Assembly: GCA_015660865.1 (NCBI GenBank)
Contig: JACTUA010000003.1
Coordinates: 154,423 to 218,422, forward strand
DNA: 64,000 bases
Reading direction: 5' to 3'
Source: Methanomicrobiales archaeon
GTDB lineage: Archaea > Halobacteriota > Methanomicrobia > Methanomicrobiales > JACTUA01
The notes under the pieces were generated by a model. It ran no database searches and was not told the origin of the DNA. It saw only the letters and a program-made list of their open reading frames with translations. A program made the translations under genes and the position numbers. This document shows, piece after piece, positions 54,805 to 63,885 of the stretch. How positions within the stretch are numbered: position 1 is the stretch's first letter; each line of letters opens with the position of its first letter.

Positions 54805-55053
54805 ATGGAGACACCTGTCGGCAAGGTGACCCACTACTTCCCCAAGATCGGGGTTGCGGTGGTGGCACTCTCGGATGACCTGAAACAGGGCGAGGAGATC
54901 CGGTTCACTGGTACGCTGACCGATTTCAAACAGAAGGTCATCTCGATGCAGATCGAGCATAAGACGATCGCACATGCAATAAGGGGACAGGAGATCGGCC
55001 TCAAAGTGGACCGGGATGTGAAAGTGGGAGACCGGGTCCTGAAGACCGGATAA
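54805..55053 (+). CDS. Translation factor-like small beta-barrel protein
   Basis: An 82-residue protein starting METPVGKVTHYFPKIGVAVV, with VALSDDLKQGEEIRFTGTLT and VDRDVKVGDRVLKTG, has the pattern of the EF-Tu domain 2 beta-barrel. Small free-standing barrels of this kind are annotated as translation elongation factor-like proteins in archaea; the role is unclear. The start at ATG 54805 is preferred over a longer frame from 54766. It lies inside the tetrapyrrole cluster but on the opposite strand, divergent from hemB and convergent with hemA. Confidence 0.75.
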   Translation: METPVGKVTHYFPKIGVAVVALSDDLKQGEEIRFTGTLTDFKQKVISMQIEHKTIAHAIRGQEIGLKVDRDVKVGDRVLKTG

Positions 55054-55130
55054 CCCAAAGAGAGGATCCCCGCCGCCTTTCATCCATGCTTTTTCAATTC
55101 TCTCGAAATATTGGGGAATGAAACCCCCGA

Positions 55131-56429
55131 TCACGGGGCCCCATCTGTCCCCTCCTTCCCCCCCTCTCTCAGGCAACGACCGTCACCCTGGGTGATCGCC
55201 CGTACCATGCCCTCGGCAGCCTGGATCTCGCCCCTCTCGGCGCATCCCCGGATGGAGAGGGTGGCATCCGAGAGGAGCTTCTTCACCATGACCCGGGTGA
55301 GATCATCGATCACCTCCCGCACCCGGGGATCGTCGCCCGAGAGGCGGTGGATGGCCCTGTCCCTCTCCCTTATGCGGATGGCCTCGGCCCAGGTATAGAG
55401 GAGGGAGAGGGTATCGTCGGCGGCGATCCGGTTCACGAGGGAGATGAACTGCTCGAGCTCCTCGCCGATGAAGGCCCGGGCGCGCTCCGCCTCGGCCCTC
55501 CGCTCCGCGAGGTTGTTCTCTGAGACGACCCTGAGATCATCGATGGAGAAGACGCTCACCCCGTCGACGGAGGAGACCCCCTCCTCCACGTCCCTCGGCT
55601 GGGCGATATCGATGATGATGATGGGCCGGGGGCGCTGGTCGAGGGGCCACCGCCGCTCCTTCATGGCCTCCCGGAGGGGTTCGCGGTGGATGATGGGGTG
55701 CGGGGCCGAGGTGCAGGAGATAACAACGTCGGAGAGCTGGATATAGTGGTACAGGTCCTTCAGGTTGACCGCCCTCCCCCCGATCTTTTCGGCAAGCGCG
55801 ACCGCACGCTCGTAGGTCCGGTTCGCCACGTAGATGGCCGAGAGGCCCCGTGCAGAGAGGGCCTGGGCAACGAGCATCCCCATCTCGCCGCTCCCGATGA
55901 CGAGGATATGCTTCTCCCCGAGGCCGCCCAGGAGGTTCTCCGCGAGCTGGACCGCGGCCGAACCGATGGAGACGGCCCCGCGGTTGATATTCGTCCTCCT
56001 CCGCACCTGGATCCCGACGTGGATCGCCTTCTCGACGCAGATCTCGACGAGGTTCGAGGAGACGCCTGCCTCCTTTGCCAGGGCGAGGGCCGTCTTCATC
56101 TGCCCGATGATCTGGTCCTCACCGACGATCATGGAGTCGATCCCCGCTGCAAGGTCCAGGAGATGCCGGAGCACCTCGACACCCTCGAGGATCCGGAATT
56201 CCCTCCTCCCCAGCGAGGTGAGGAAGTCAGAGAGGGCACCCTGGGTCCCCTGGACCAGGACCTCGACCCGGTTGCAGGTCTGGAGGAGGAGGACTCCCCT
56301 GAAGTGCTCCCGGGCACTCGAAAGAAATGCCCTCTCGTCGGGGAACCGGGCCTCCTCCAGGTCAGTGGCCGACGCATCATGATGGGAGAGGCTCGCGACG
56401 GCAAGTGGGGTATAGACCTGATTATCCAT
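55131..56429 (-). CDS. hemA: Glutamyl-tRNA reductase
   Basis: HemA reduces glutamyl-tRNA to glutamate semialdehyde, the first step of tetrapyrrole synthesis in archaea. The 432-residue protein has the SHHDAS motif, catalytic Cys52 (LLQTCNRVEV), the NADPH-binding segment KHILVIGSGEMGMLVAQALS and the C-terminal dimerisation helices. ATG 56429 follows GGGGGGTACC. It overlaps the end of the upstream dehydrogenase gene by 8 bases. Confidence 0.95.
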   Translation of the reverse strand: MDNQVYTPLAVASLSHHDASATDLEEARFPDERAFLSSAREHFRGVLLLQTCNRVEVLVQGTQGALSDFLTSLGRREFRILEGVEVLRHLLDLAAGIDSMIVGEDQIIGQMKTALALAKEAGVSSNLVEICVEKAIHVGIQVRRRTNINRGAVSIGSAAVQLAENLLGGLGEKHILVIGSGEMGMLVAQALSARGLSAIYVANRTYERAVALAEKIGGRAVNLKDLYHYIQLSDVVISCTSAPHPIIHREPLREAMKERRWPLDQRPRPIIIIDIAQPRDVEEGVSSVDGVSVFSIDDLRVVSENNLAERRAEAERARAFIGEELEQFISLVNRIAADDTLSLLYTWAEAIRIRERDRAIHRLSGDDPRVREVIDDLTRVMVKKLLSDATLSIRGCAERGEIQAAEGMVRAITQGDGRCLREGGKEGTDGAP

Positions 56430-57048
56430 GGAGGTACCCCCCATTGATATACTCCCAGGCCGCGTCCCCTCCCCGGGAGAGGGCCTTCCAGGCGGCTTCA
56501 TCATGGATGATCTCCCAGAGGATGGCAGAACGCCTCTCCTGGGAGGGCTCGCTCGCCTTGAGGGCCTCCCTTGCCCGAACCTGGAGATCGATCATCAGGT
56601 CGATCTTGCCTGCATCAAGGGCCACCTTTTCACGGATGAAGCGTGCCATGGCAGGGGACCTGCCGAAGGTGGTCACCGCGACAGCGTGGGACTTCCCTCT
56701 CCATACGGATGGAATGATAACATCCCCGGGATCACCCGATGCGCTGTTGCAGAGGATGCCAGAAGCCCGGGAGAGGGAAAGGATCCGGTTGTTCAGGAGA
56801 GGATCCTGTACCGCGGCGATCACGAGGAATGCGCCCACCATGAGGTCCCTGAGGTCTTGGTCCGATGCGGTCCGGAGGTCCACCTTCACCCGTTCGACAT
56901 CCATGCCGAGAACCTCCCTGCCAAAGGACCTGCTTGCCACAAGCACCCGGCACTCTCCCTGGAAGAACGCCGCCTTCCTTGCCCCGACCGGTCCCCCTCC
57001 GAAGATGGCGACCTTCCTCCCGGTGAGATCAAGGATGAGGGAAAGCAT
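56422..57048 (-). CDS. Precorrin-2 dehydrogenase / sirohydrochlorin ferrochelatase-like
   Basis: The 208-residue protein is like the N-terminal part of CysG and like Met8p: it oxidises precorrin-2 to sirohydrochlorin with NAD and may insert iron. GGGPVGARKA at residues 17-26 is the dinucleotide-binding loop, and FGRSPAMARFIREKV near residue 125 is the family helix. In methanogens sirohydrochlorin is the substrate for F430 and for siroheme. First gene of the minus-strand cluster. Confidence 0.9.
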   Translation of the reverse strand: MLSLILDLTGRKVAIFGGGPVGARKAAFFQGECRVLVASRSFGREVLGMDVERVKVDLRTASDQDLRDLMVGAFLVIAAVQDPLLNNRILSLSRASGILCNSASGDPGDVIIPSVWRGKSHAVAVTTFGRSPAMARFIREKVALDAGKIDLMIDLQVRAREALKASEPSQERRSAILWEIIHDEAAWKALSRGGDAAWEYINGGYLHG

Positions 57049-57170
57049 CGGTACAGATGTAGGATCAGGGTAAAATTAAGGTGATCTATCCTCTCTCTCT
57101 CTTCTCAGGTTCCCAGGAGGCCGATGCCACTGGAGGGAAGAAGATCTTTTCTGTTGTTGCATTCACGACA

Positions 57171-57182
57171 AATAATATATCC
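57171..57182 (+). promoter_or_regulatory. TATA-like element in the gap before the ABC transporter genes
   Basis: aataatatatcc at 57171-57182 is the best TATA match in the 274-base gap between the divergent dehydrogenase and ABC genes. If used, the mRNA leader would be about 110-120 nt. Nothing else coding is supported in this gap. Confidence 0.35.
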
Positions 57183-57322
57183 CCCCGCGGAAAGAGTACT
57201 ATCAAGCGGGACAGGCAGAGAGCAGGAAGGCCGGGGGAAGATCGTCTCTCCCGATCTTCCCGGAGCCGATCACCTCCATCCGCCTGGCAGGGTTACCCTG
57301 TCAGCCCGTCGGGAATGGACCC

Positions 57323-58321
57323 ATGACCGGAGAACAGATCATCAGGCTGGAGCACCTGACAAAGATCTTTGGCAACAACCACAGGGTGACCGCTGTTGAC
57401 GATGTCTCCTTCGATGTCAGGAAGGGGGAGATCTTCGGGCTCCTCGGCCCCAATGGTGCAGGGAAGAGCACCCTGATCCGGATCCTCACCACCCTCATTG
57501 CTCCCACATCGGGAACAGCCTATGTGGATCAGTATGAGGTGACCCGGGAGCCGGAGAGCGTGCGGGCGATCATCGGGGTCTGCCCCCAGAACAGCACACT
57601 GGACCTTGAGCTCACCGCGTATGACAACCTCGACTTTTATGGCCAGCTCCTGAACGTGGAGGAGACCGTTCTCGAGAGACGGATCTGGGAGCTGCTCAAA
57701 ATGACCGACCTCACCGACCGCGCCAACTCGCGGGTCAGCACCTTCTCTGGGGGGATGAGGAGGAAACTCGAGATCGTGAGGGCCTTCCTCCACCGCCCCC
57801 TCATCCTCTTCCTTGACGAGCCCACCATCGGCCTCGACCCCGATTCCCGGTTCGAGGTCTGGCAGCAGATCACGAGGCTGAACACCGAGAAGACGACGAT
57901 CATCCTGACCACCCACTACATGGACGAGGCCGAGCGGCTCTGCAACCGCATCGCCTTCATGGACAAGGGGAAACTCATCGCGCTGGACACGCCCGAGAAC
58001 CACAAGCGGGCCCTCCCTGCAGGCGACCTCATCGATATCGGGTTTGACCATATCGACGGGAGGGTTCTCCCCGCGATCCGGGAGTCCGGCCTCGTCACCT
58101 CGATCGAGGAGAAGGAGAAGACCCTCCGCATCTCTGCAAAGAACGGGAACAGCGTGCTCCCCGCCATCATCAGCATCTTCGAGAAGTTCTCCGTACCCAT
58201 GACCTCCATCTCCATCCACTCCCCATCCATCGAGGATGTCTTCATCTATCTCACCGGGAGGAAGCTGGACTCGGGAGAGGGGGAGCAGCCGCAGCCGGCA
58301 GGAGGGGGGAAAGCGTCATGA
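57323..58321 (+). CDS. ABC transporter ATP-binding protein (DrrA-like)
   Basis: 332 residues: Walker A GPNGAGKS at 42-49, Q-loop VCPQNSTLD, signature TFSGGMRRKLEIVRAFLHRP, Walker B LILFLDEPTIGLDP, H-loop LTTHYMDEA, and a C-terminal extension (about 230-332) found in ABC-2 exporter ATPases. It would power export of a lipid or small hydrophobic compound. It overlaps the permease gene by 4 bases (ATGA). Confidence 0.93.
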   Translation: MTGEQIIRLEHLTKIFGNNHRVTAVDDVSFDVRKGEIFGLLGPNGAGKSTLIRILTTLIAPTSGTAYVDQYEVTREPESVRAIIGVCPQNSTLDLELTAYDNLDFYGQLLNVEETVLERRIWELLKMTDLTDRANSRVSTFSGGMRRKLEIVRAFLHRPLILFLDEPTIGLDPDSRFEVWQQITRLNTEKTTIILTTHYMDEAERLCNRIAFMDKGKLIALDTPENHKRALPAGDLIDIGFDHIDGRVLPAIRESGLVTSIEEKEKTLRISAKNGNSVLPAIISIFEKFSVPMTSISIHSPSIEDVFIYLTGRKLDSGEGEQPQPAGGGKAS

Positions 58322-59415
58322 CCATGATCCGCGGGGCGGTCGCGATATTCCGGCGGGACATGAAGAAGTTCATCAGCACGCCGTACGTAATCATCTTCAC
58401 CCTCTTCATGCCCATCATGTACCTGATCATCTTCGGGAACGCGATGGGGGGGACCATCACCAACATCCATATCGGCGTTGTGCAGGCCGAACCTTACACC
58501 ATCGAGACGCCCCTCTTCACCTCCACGGTCGAGGCCCTGAGAAATTTCAGGTCTGCTCCGGATAAACCCACCATCTTCGTGGTCACGGTCTATCCCACCG
58601 AAGCCCTGGCCAAACAGGCGCTTGCGGACGGCCAGATCAGCGGGGCGGCGATATTCCCGTCGACCCTCCCGGGCGACAACACCATCCGGGTCTACGAGGA
58701 CAGCTCCGATTACATGGTGCCGACCCTCATGGAAGGCGGGATCACGGCGGCAGTGGCAGCGACCGGGACCCAGAACCCCGTTGAGATCAACAAGCTCTAC
58801 GGGAAGATCGAGTACTTCCAGTTCTTCGGGGTCGGGGTTATCGTCATGGCCATCTTCATGACCACCATGATGGGCGGGGCCTTCGCACTCATCCGGGACC
58901 GGGAGAACGGGATCATCGAGGGGTACCTGGTCACGCCGGTGAAGCGCTCCAGCATCATCCTCGGGATCATCGGGAGCGGCACCGTGCGGGCGTTCCTTGC
59001 GGGCTTCATCATCGTTATCGTGGATGTGCTCATCACGGGGATCGTTATCCGGACGATCGACCAGTTCCTCCTCGTTCTCCTCGTGCTCGTCATATCGTGT
59101 ATCGGGGTGACCGCCCTCGTCGTCTCGGTTGCCTCGCGGTTCAATACCCAGCAGGAGTATGCCTCGACTGTCGCATTCTTCAACCTGATCCTCTTCATGA
59201 CGAGCGGTGCGTTCTACCCGACGATAGGGATGCCCGACTGGCTCCGCTGGATCACCGTGATCAATCCTGAGTACTACACCGTTCATGCGCTGCGAAGCAT
59301 CCTTCTCAGGGGACAGGGGTTGAATGTCATCGGGTACGACCTGCTTGCCCTGTTCATCTTCTCGACCGCCGCCATCATCCTCGGGATCACGACATACAAG
59401 AGAACGATCGAGTGA
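58318..59415 (+). CDS. ABC-2 type transporter permease
   Basis: The 365-residue protein has one N-terminal membrane helix (about 20-40), a large outer loop (about 45-175), and five C-terminal helices starting FFGVGVIVMAIFMTTMMGGA, as in ABC-2 permeases. The ENGIIEGYLVTPVKRSSIIL segment is the coupling region. The pair with the preceding ATPase forms an exporter; substrate unknown. The next gene starts 186 bases downstream. Confidence 0.9.
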   Translation: MTMIRGAVAIFRRDMKKFISTPYVIIFTLFMPIMYLIIFGNAMGGTITNIHIGVVQAEPYTIETPLFTSTVEALRNFRSAPDKPTIFVVTVYPTEALAKQALADGQISGAAIFPSTLPGDNTIRVYEDSSDYMVPTLMEGGITAAVAATGTQNPVEINKLYGKIEYFQFFGVGVIVMAIFMTTMMGGAFALIRDRENGIIEGYLVTPVKRSSIILGIIGSGTVRAFLAGFIIVIVDVLITGIVIRTIDQFLLVLLVLVISCIGVTALVVSVASRFNTQQEYASTVAFFNLILFMTSGAFYPTIGMPDWLRWITVINPEYYTVHALRSILLRGQGLNVIGYDLLALFIFSTAAIILGITTYKRTIE

Positions 59416-59600
59416 GCTGGAGCGACGGGAACGGGGAGATCCTCCCGAGACCTTTCTCCCCAGGATAGCCTCGTTTTTCACACCTGTCTCCCGATGCTCG
59501 GGAGCTCTCGCACGGATGGGGGGACTGGAGCGCGGGAGAGAAAGATACATGTTCCCGAAACTCAAATACTCGTCGTCCATAGACCCGATTCCCCCCGAAG

Positions 59601-61766
59601 ATGGCCATGATCTCCCTCCTCATCGTTGATGACGAAGATGAACTCCTGAGCATTGCACGGCACTTCATCGGGAGATCTGGGGAGATCGAGCTGACCACCT
59701 CGACCTCCCCTCCCGGTGCCCTGGAGATGCACCGGACCCATCCCTTCGATGCTATCGTCTATGATCTCAAGATGCCGGAGATGGACGGGATCGAGTTCCT
59801 GAAGAAACTCCGGGACGGGGGCGATACAACCCCCTTCATCGTCCTGACCGGCAAGGGTGGGGAGCAGGTTGCCGCGGAAGCCCTCAACAGCGGGGCAGAC
59901 TTTTATCTCGCGAAAGGGGGGGATCCCGAGGCCCTCTTTGCCGAACTCGAGAGGATGGTCAGGCTCTCGGTGAGGAATCACCGGACAGAGCAGGCGCTCA
60001 GGGAGAGCGAGCAGCGCTACCGCACCATCTTCGAGATAACAGGGTCTGCCACCGTCATCTTGGACAGCGAAGGGATCATCCTCCTCGCAAATGCCGAGGC
60101 CGGGCCCATCTTCGGGTACACCCCCGGGGAGATGGAGGGGAAGATCCACTGGTCCACGTTCATCCCCCCCGACGAGATGCCCAGGGTCTCAGAGTTCTGG
60201 CGCCTCCTCTATGAGGATCCCTCCAGCGCCTCCCAGCGCTTCGAGGTCAGATTGATTGACAGGCTGGGCAGGAACCGGTACGGCATCATCTCGGCGAAAC
60301 TCATCCCGGGCACCCGGAACTGCGTGATCTCCATCACCGATATCACCGAACAGAAGAGGGCGGACGAAAAACTCCGGATGTCGGAGAACCTCTACCGGAC
60401 GATCTTCAGGACGACCGGAACCGCGACCGCGATCCTCGACGGGGACGGGACCATCATCCTTGCGAACGGCGAGGTCGAGCCCCTCTTCGGGTTCCCGCCC
60501 CAGGAGCTCGAGGGGAGGATCTCCTGGTCAGCCTTCATCCCTCCCGATGAACTCCCCCGGCTCTCCGAGTACTTCCGGCTTCTCCACGAGGATCCGGTAT
60601 CCTCAATCCAGCATTACGAGGCACGGCTCGTGGACAGGTGGGGGGCCACAAAGCACGGCATCTTCTCAGTTGCCCTTATCCCGGGGAGCAGGAACAGCGT
60701 GATCTCCATCATGGACATCACCGAGCTGAAAAGAACAGAGGATGCGCTCAGGGAGAGCGAGGAGAAATACCGCACCCTTGTCGAGCGGGCGAATGATGGC
60801 ATCGTTGTCATCCAGGACGGATTCATCAGGTTTTGCAACAGCCGGGCGGCGGAGATGCTGGGCGGGGTTCCCGACGATATCATAGGAACCCAGTTTACCG
60901 GGTATGTCCAGGAGAACGAACAGGAGCGGGTTCTTGAGATCCACCGGAGGCGCATCGAGGGCAGGGCGGCACCCCAGATCTACGATACCTTCCTCCGCCG
61001 AAAGGACGGGAGCAGCCTCACTGCGGGGATCAATGCCGGAATCATCAACTACCGGGGAAGTCCCGCAACCCTGATCTTTATCCGGGATATCACGGAGAGG
61101 AAGAAGGGGGAGGAGGCCCTCCTCACGGCCCATAAGAAGCTGAACCTCCTCTCGTCGATCACGCGGCACGATATCCGGAACCAGCTCATGGTCATCCTCG
61201 GGTATACCGAGCTCCTCAGGCAGGAGGCGAGGCCGGACCAGGCCCGGAGGATCATCACCTCGGTGGAGGATGCCGCGCGCACCATCCAGCACCAGATCGA
61301 GTTCACGAAGGAGTACCAGGAGGTGGGGATCCACGCCCCTGTCTGGCAGGACCTGAGAGAGGTGATCGTCCGGGCGGGCGGGAGGTTCAGGATGGAAGGG
61401 GTGAAACTCCAGATTGAGCTGGATGGGATCGAGCTCTTTGCCGACCCCCTCCTCGAGCGCGCGTTCTACAACCTCATCGATAACGCCCTCAGGCACGGGG
61501 AAACCCTGACGAAGATACGGTTTCTTACGTCGGAATCGCCGACAGGGCTCATCATCACCTGCGAGGATGATGGCGCGGGCATCCCTCCCGAAGACAGGGA
61601 GCGCATATTCTCACCGGACTTTTCCAGGACCGCGGGCTACGGACTCTTCCTTGTCCGGGAGATCCTTGGTATTACGGGAATCTCCATCCATGAGCAGGGT
61701 GCGTCCGGCGGGGGGGCGAATTTCAGGATATCCGCGCCACCCGGGATATACCGGTTTCACCGGTGA
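59601..61766 (+). CDS. Receiver-PAS3-histidine kinase
   Basis: 721 residues: receiver domain with Asp55 (IVYDLKMPEMDG), three PAS domains (about 135-255, 260-380, 385-505, each ending near ITEQKRADE, ITELKRTED or ITERKKGEE), a dimerisation helix with His523 (LSSITRHDIRNQLMVILGY) and an ATPase domain (FYNLIDNALRHGE, EDDGAGIPPEDRE, SRTAGYGLFLVREIL). No membrane helices. The first two PAS domains are very similar to each other, suggesting internal duplication. This receiver-PAS-kinase layout is typical of methanogen sensory proteins with no assigned partner. Confidence 0.88.
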   Translation: MAMISLLIVDDEDELLSIARHFIGRSGEIELTTSTSPPGALEMHRTHPFDAIVYDLKMPEMDGIEFLKKLRDGGDTTPFIVLTGKGGEQVAAEALNSGADFYLAKGGDPEALFAELERMVRLSVRNHRTEQALRESEQRYRTIFEITGSATVILDSEGIILLANAEAGPIFGYTPGEMEGKIHWSTFIPPDEMPRVSEFWRLLYEDPSSASQRFEVRLIDRLGRNRYGIISAKLIPGTRNCVISITDITEQKRADEKLRMSENLYRTIFRTTGTATAILDGDGTIILANGEVEPLFGFPPQELEGRISWSAFIPPDELPRLSEYFRLLHEDPVSSIQHYEARLVDRWGATKHGIFSVALIPGSRNSVISIMDITELKRTEDALRESEEKYRTLVERANDGIVVIQDGFIRFCNSRAAEMLGGVPDDIIGTQFTGYVQENEQERVLEIHRRRIEGRAAPQIYDTFLRRKDGSSLTAGINAGIINYRGSPATLIFIRDITERKKGEEALLTAHKKLNLLSSITRHDIRNQLMVILGYTELLRQEARPDQARRIITSVEDAARTIQHQIEFTKEYQEVGIHAPVWQDLREVIVRAGGRFRMEGVKLQIELDGIELFADPLLERAFYNLIDNALRHGETLTKIRFLTSESPTGLIITCEDDGAGIPPEDRERIFSPDFSRTAGYGLFLVREILGITGISIHEQGASGGGANFRISAPPGIYRFHR

Positions 61767-61935
61767 GATATTGCCTCCCCCATCTCCTGGCGAGCCTCCC
61801 GTCGGAAGGATCCGCGAGATCGGTATCGTGCATATCATCATGGAGCTGTCCTTGGGGTGCAGCACCTCTACAAGGCCGACATCCGGGAACCCTGAGTGAA
61901 CCCTGTCGGAAGATCAGATTTTTCCCTTCGACGTC

Positions 61936-63045
61936 TCATTCGTCGCCCGTATTGGAATAGGCTCCCCCGCTCAGATATTCATCTATCGAACGCTGTGCTG
62001 CCCCCATCTCCTGGAGATTGGAGAGCCTGATACCGATCAGGCGGACGGTTCCCCGGCCTGGGACCGAAGCGAGGAGCCCCCGTGTGAGATCCTGCAGGGT
62101 CTGCAGGGTATTCGTCTCATGGGGGATGGTCCTGGACCAGGTCTTTGTGATGAACCCCGTGTACCGGATCTTGAGGGTAAGGGTCCTGAAGAAGAGGTTC
62201 TCGCCAGTGAGGGTCCTGTGAAGGTCGGCTGTCATATCTTCGAGCGCCCTGATGAGAGTGGCGGGGTCATCGGTGTCCTCTTCAAAGGTCGTCTCCCGGC
62301 TTATGGATCGGGAGACCCCATCCTCCCTGATATCATGGACATCCCTCCCCTGGGCCAGTTCATGCATATGAAGGCCCCATCTGCCGAACCGGGACTTGAG
62401 GAGCTGAACATCATACCCGCTGAGATCCCCGATGGTCTGGATCCCCATCCGCGCGAGCTCCCCGCCCGTTTTTTTCCCTATCCCCGGTATCTTCCCGACA
62501 GGGAGCGGCGCAAGGAACGCAAGAACCCGATCCGGCTCTACAACGGTCAGCCCATCGGGTTTCATGAAGTCGGATGCGATCTTCGCAACAATACGGGAAG
62601 GCCCGATGCCAACCGAACAGGTGAGGTGCTCCCTCTCCAGGATCTCCCCCTTTATCCGACGCGCGAGCCCCTCGGCTGCGCTATAGCTTCCTGTACGGGA
62701 GATATCGAGGAAGGCCTCGTCAATGCTCACCTGATGGAAGTGGTCAGAATAGGTGCGCAGGATCTCCATCACTTCATGAGAGACCTTTGTGTAGAGGGGG
62801 AAGGTCGGAGGGAGGTACACCCCCTCCGGGCAGAGGGAGAAGGCACGGGATATAGGCATGCCCGATCGGATGCCGAACTTCCTTGCCTCGTAGGAGGCGG
62901 TGCTCACCACCCCCCTGCCGCTCCCGCCCTTCGGGTCCGCACCCACGATGATGGGCTTCCCCCGGAACTCCGGATGTTCACGTGCCTCGATGGAAGCGAA
63001 GAAGCTGTCCATATCCAGGTGGAGGATGATGCGAAGGGGTTCCAT
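61936..63045 (-). CDS. dinB: DNA polymerase IV (Y family)
   Basis: A 369-residue translesion polymerase. Catalytic motifs: LHLDMDSFFASIEAREHPEF at the start (Asp11, Asp13), VVSTASYEARKFGIRSGMP, and VSIDEAFLDISRTG; the thumb helix-hairpin-helix IPGIGKKTGGELARMGI and a little-finger domain follow. The C-terminus ends RSIDEYLSGG, without a clear QxxxLF PCNA-box. It converges with the histidine kinase gene, with 169 bases between them that hold nothing recognisable. Confidence 0.94.
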   Translation of the reverse strand: MEPLRIILHLDMDSFFASIEAREHPEFRGKPIIVGADPKGGSGRGVVSTASYEARKFGIRSGMPISRAFSLCPEGVYLPPTFPLYTKVSHEVMEILRTYSDHFHQVSIDEAFLDISRTGSYSAAEGLARRIKGEILEREHLTCSVGIGPSRIVAKIASDFMKPDGLTVVEPDRVLAFLAPLPVGKIPGIGKKTGGELARMGIQTIGDLSGYDVQLLKSRFGRWGLHMHELAQGRDVHDIREDGVSRSISRETTFEEDTDDPATLIRALEDMTADLHRTLTGENLFFRTLTLKIRYTGFITKTWSRTIPHETNTLQTLQDLTRGLLASVPGRGTVRLIGIRLSNLQEMGAAQRSIDEYLSGGAYSNTGDE

Positions 63046-63238
63046 CCCTTCTAATCATTCTTCTCCCCCCTCATGAGGGTATGTCTGGGGGAGCGGAAAT
63101 GCGGGAGTGGGCAAAAGCGCCTGGAATAACCGGGCGGGCGCATACACGGTCCGGATTACAGGGATTTCCCTAAAAAATCTACGAGTTGGATCCGGGGAAG
63201 GGAGATAAAGATGCGAGAAATAGGAGTCTATCGTATCT

Positions 63239-63682
63239 TCAGGATGCCTGCCTGGATTCGGTGTGGCCTGCGGAAAGAGAAATGCTCTGGAGGGGGATCT
63301 TCATGCCTGCATCGATACTCTCGTATGAGACGAACTCCAGCTTCCTCCGGAATTTATCCCCGATGTACTCGATGCTGACCGTGCCGTCCGAGTGAATGAT
63401 CCCCTTGATGAGTCCCTCGTCGCGGATACATCTCGCCGATTCCCCGACCTTTGTCTCGAGATCGATGATGAACCTGCCAATCCTGATGATCTTTCCCCCG
63501 ATGCGGCTGCAATCCAGGAGGATCGTCCGGAGATCGTGCACAAATATCCCCGAGGACCGGAGCATCTCCTGGTTGTAATCGAGGATCTTCTCCTCGGTGC
63601 TCATCCTGGGGCCGAGTGCCATGGAAGCCAGGATCATCTCGAAGAGGAGCTCCCCCGTGTTTATACCGGTCTCGCATTCCAT
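63239..63682 (-). CDS. Uncharacterised protein
   Basis: 147 residues, mixed alpha/beta (GINTGELLFEMILASMALGP, IIRIGRFIIDLETKVGESAR, FRRKLEFVSYESIDAGMKIP), no signal or membrane segment. GGAAAGATCC immediately precedes the ATG. No family recognised. The gap 63046-63238 between it and dinB holds no gene that I can support. Confidence 0.6.
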   Translation of the reverse strand: MECETGINTGELLFEMILASMALGPRMSTEEKILDYNQEMLRSSGIFVHDLRTILLDCSRIGGKIIRIGRFIIDLETKVGESARCIRDEGLIKGIIHSDGTVSIEYIGDKFRRKLEFVSYESIDAGMKIPLQSISLSAGHTESRQAS

Positions 63683-63847
63683 GGATCTTTCCCTTCCCTT
63701 GTTCGGTTGGTGAGTTTGATAGGGGTGAAAACTGGTGAGTGGTGTGGCGAGCGAACAGAAGATTCACTTCGTGTTTGCTTTCTTCACCCCGATAGGTAAC
63801 TTTATCATAAAGATTATATATTAATCCCGGCTTTTCTGGTTCATCGC

Positions 63848-63885
63848 AGCGATTAACTTTCGTCATAGCGATTAACTTTCGTCAT
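63848..63885. repeat. 19-bp perfect tandem duplication
   Basis: agcgattaactttcgtcat occurs at 63848-63866 and again, directly adjoining, at 63867-63885. It lies in the 318-base region between the last gene and the window end, next to TATA-like attatatattaat (63811-63823). It could be paired binding sites. An ORF opening at 63925 runs off the window but has no supporting signal. Confidence 0.6.

Noticed and set aside
57081..57326. 81-codon plus-strand frame before the ABC ATPase gene
   Set aside because: No ribosome binding site, spans the probable promoter, and the composition is random.
58246..59580. 444-codon minus-strand open frame
   Set aside because: Antisense to the ABC-2 permease; Asp/Arg/His/Glu-rich shadow composition and no start signal.
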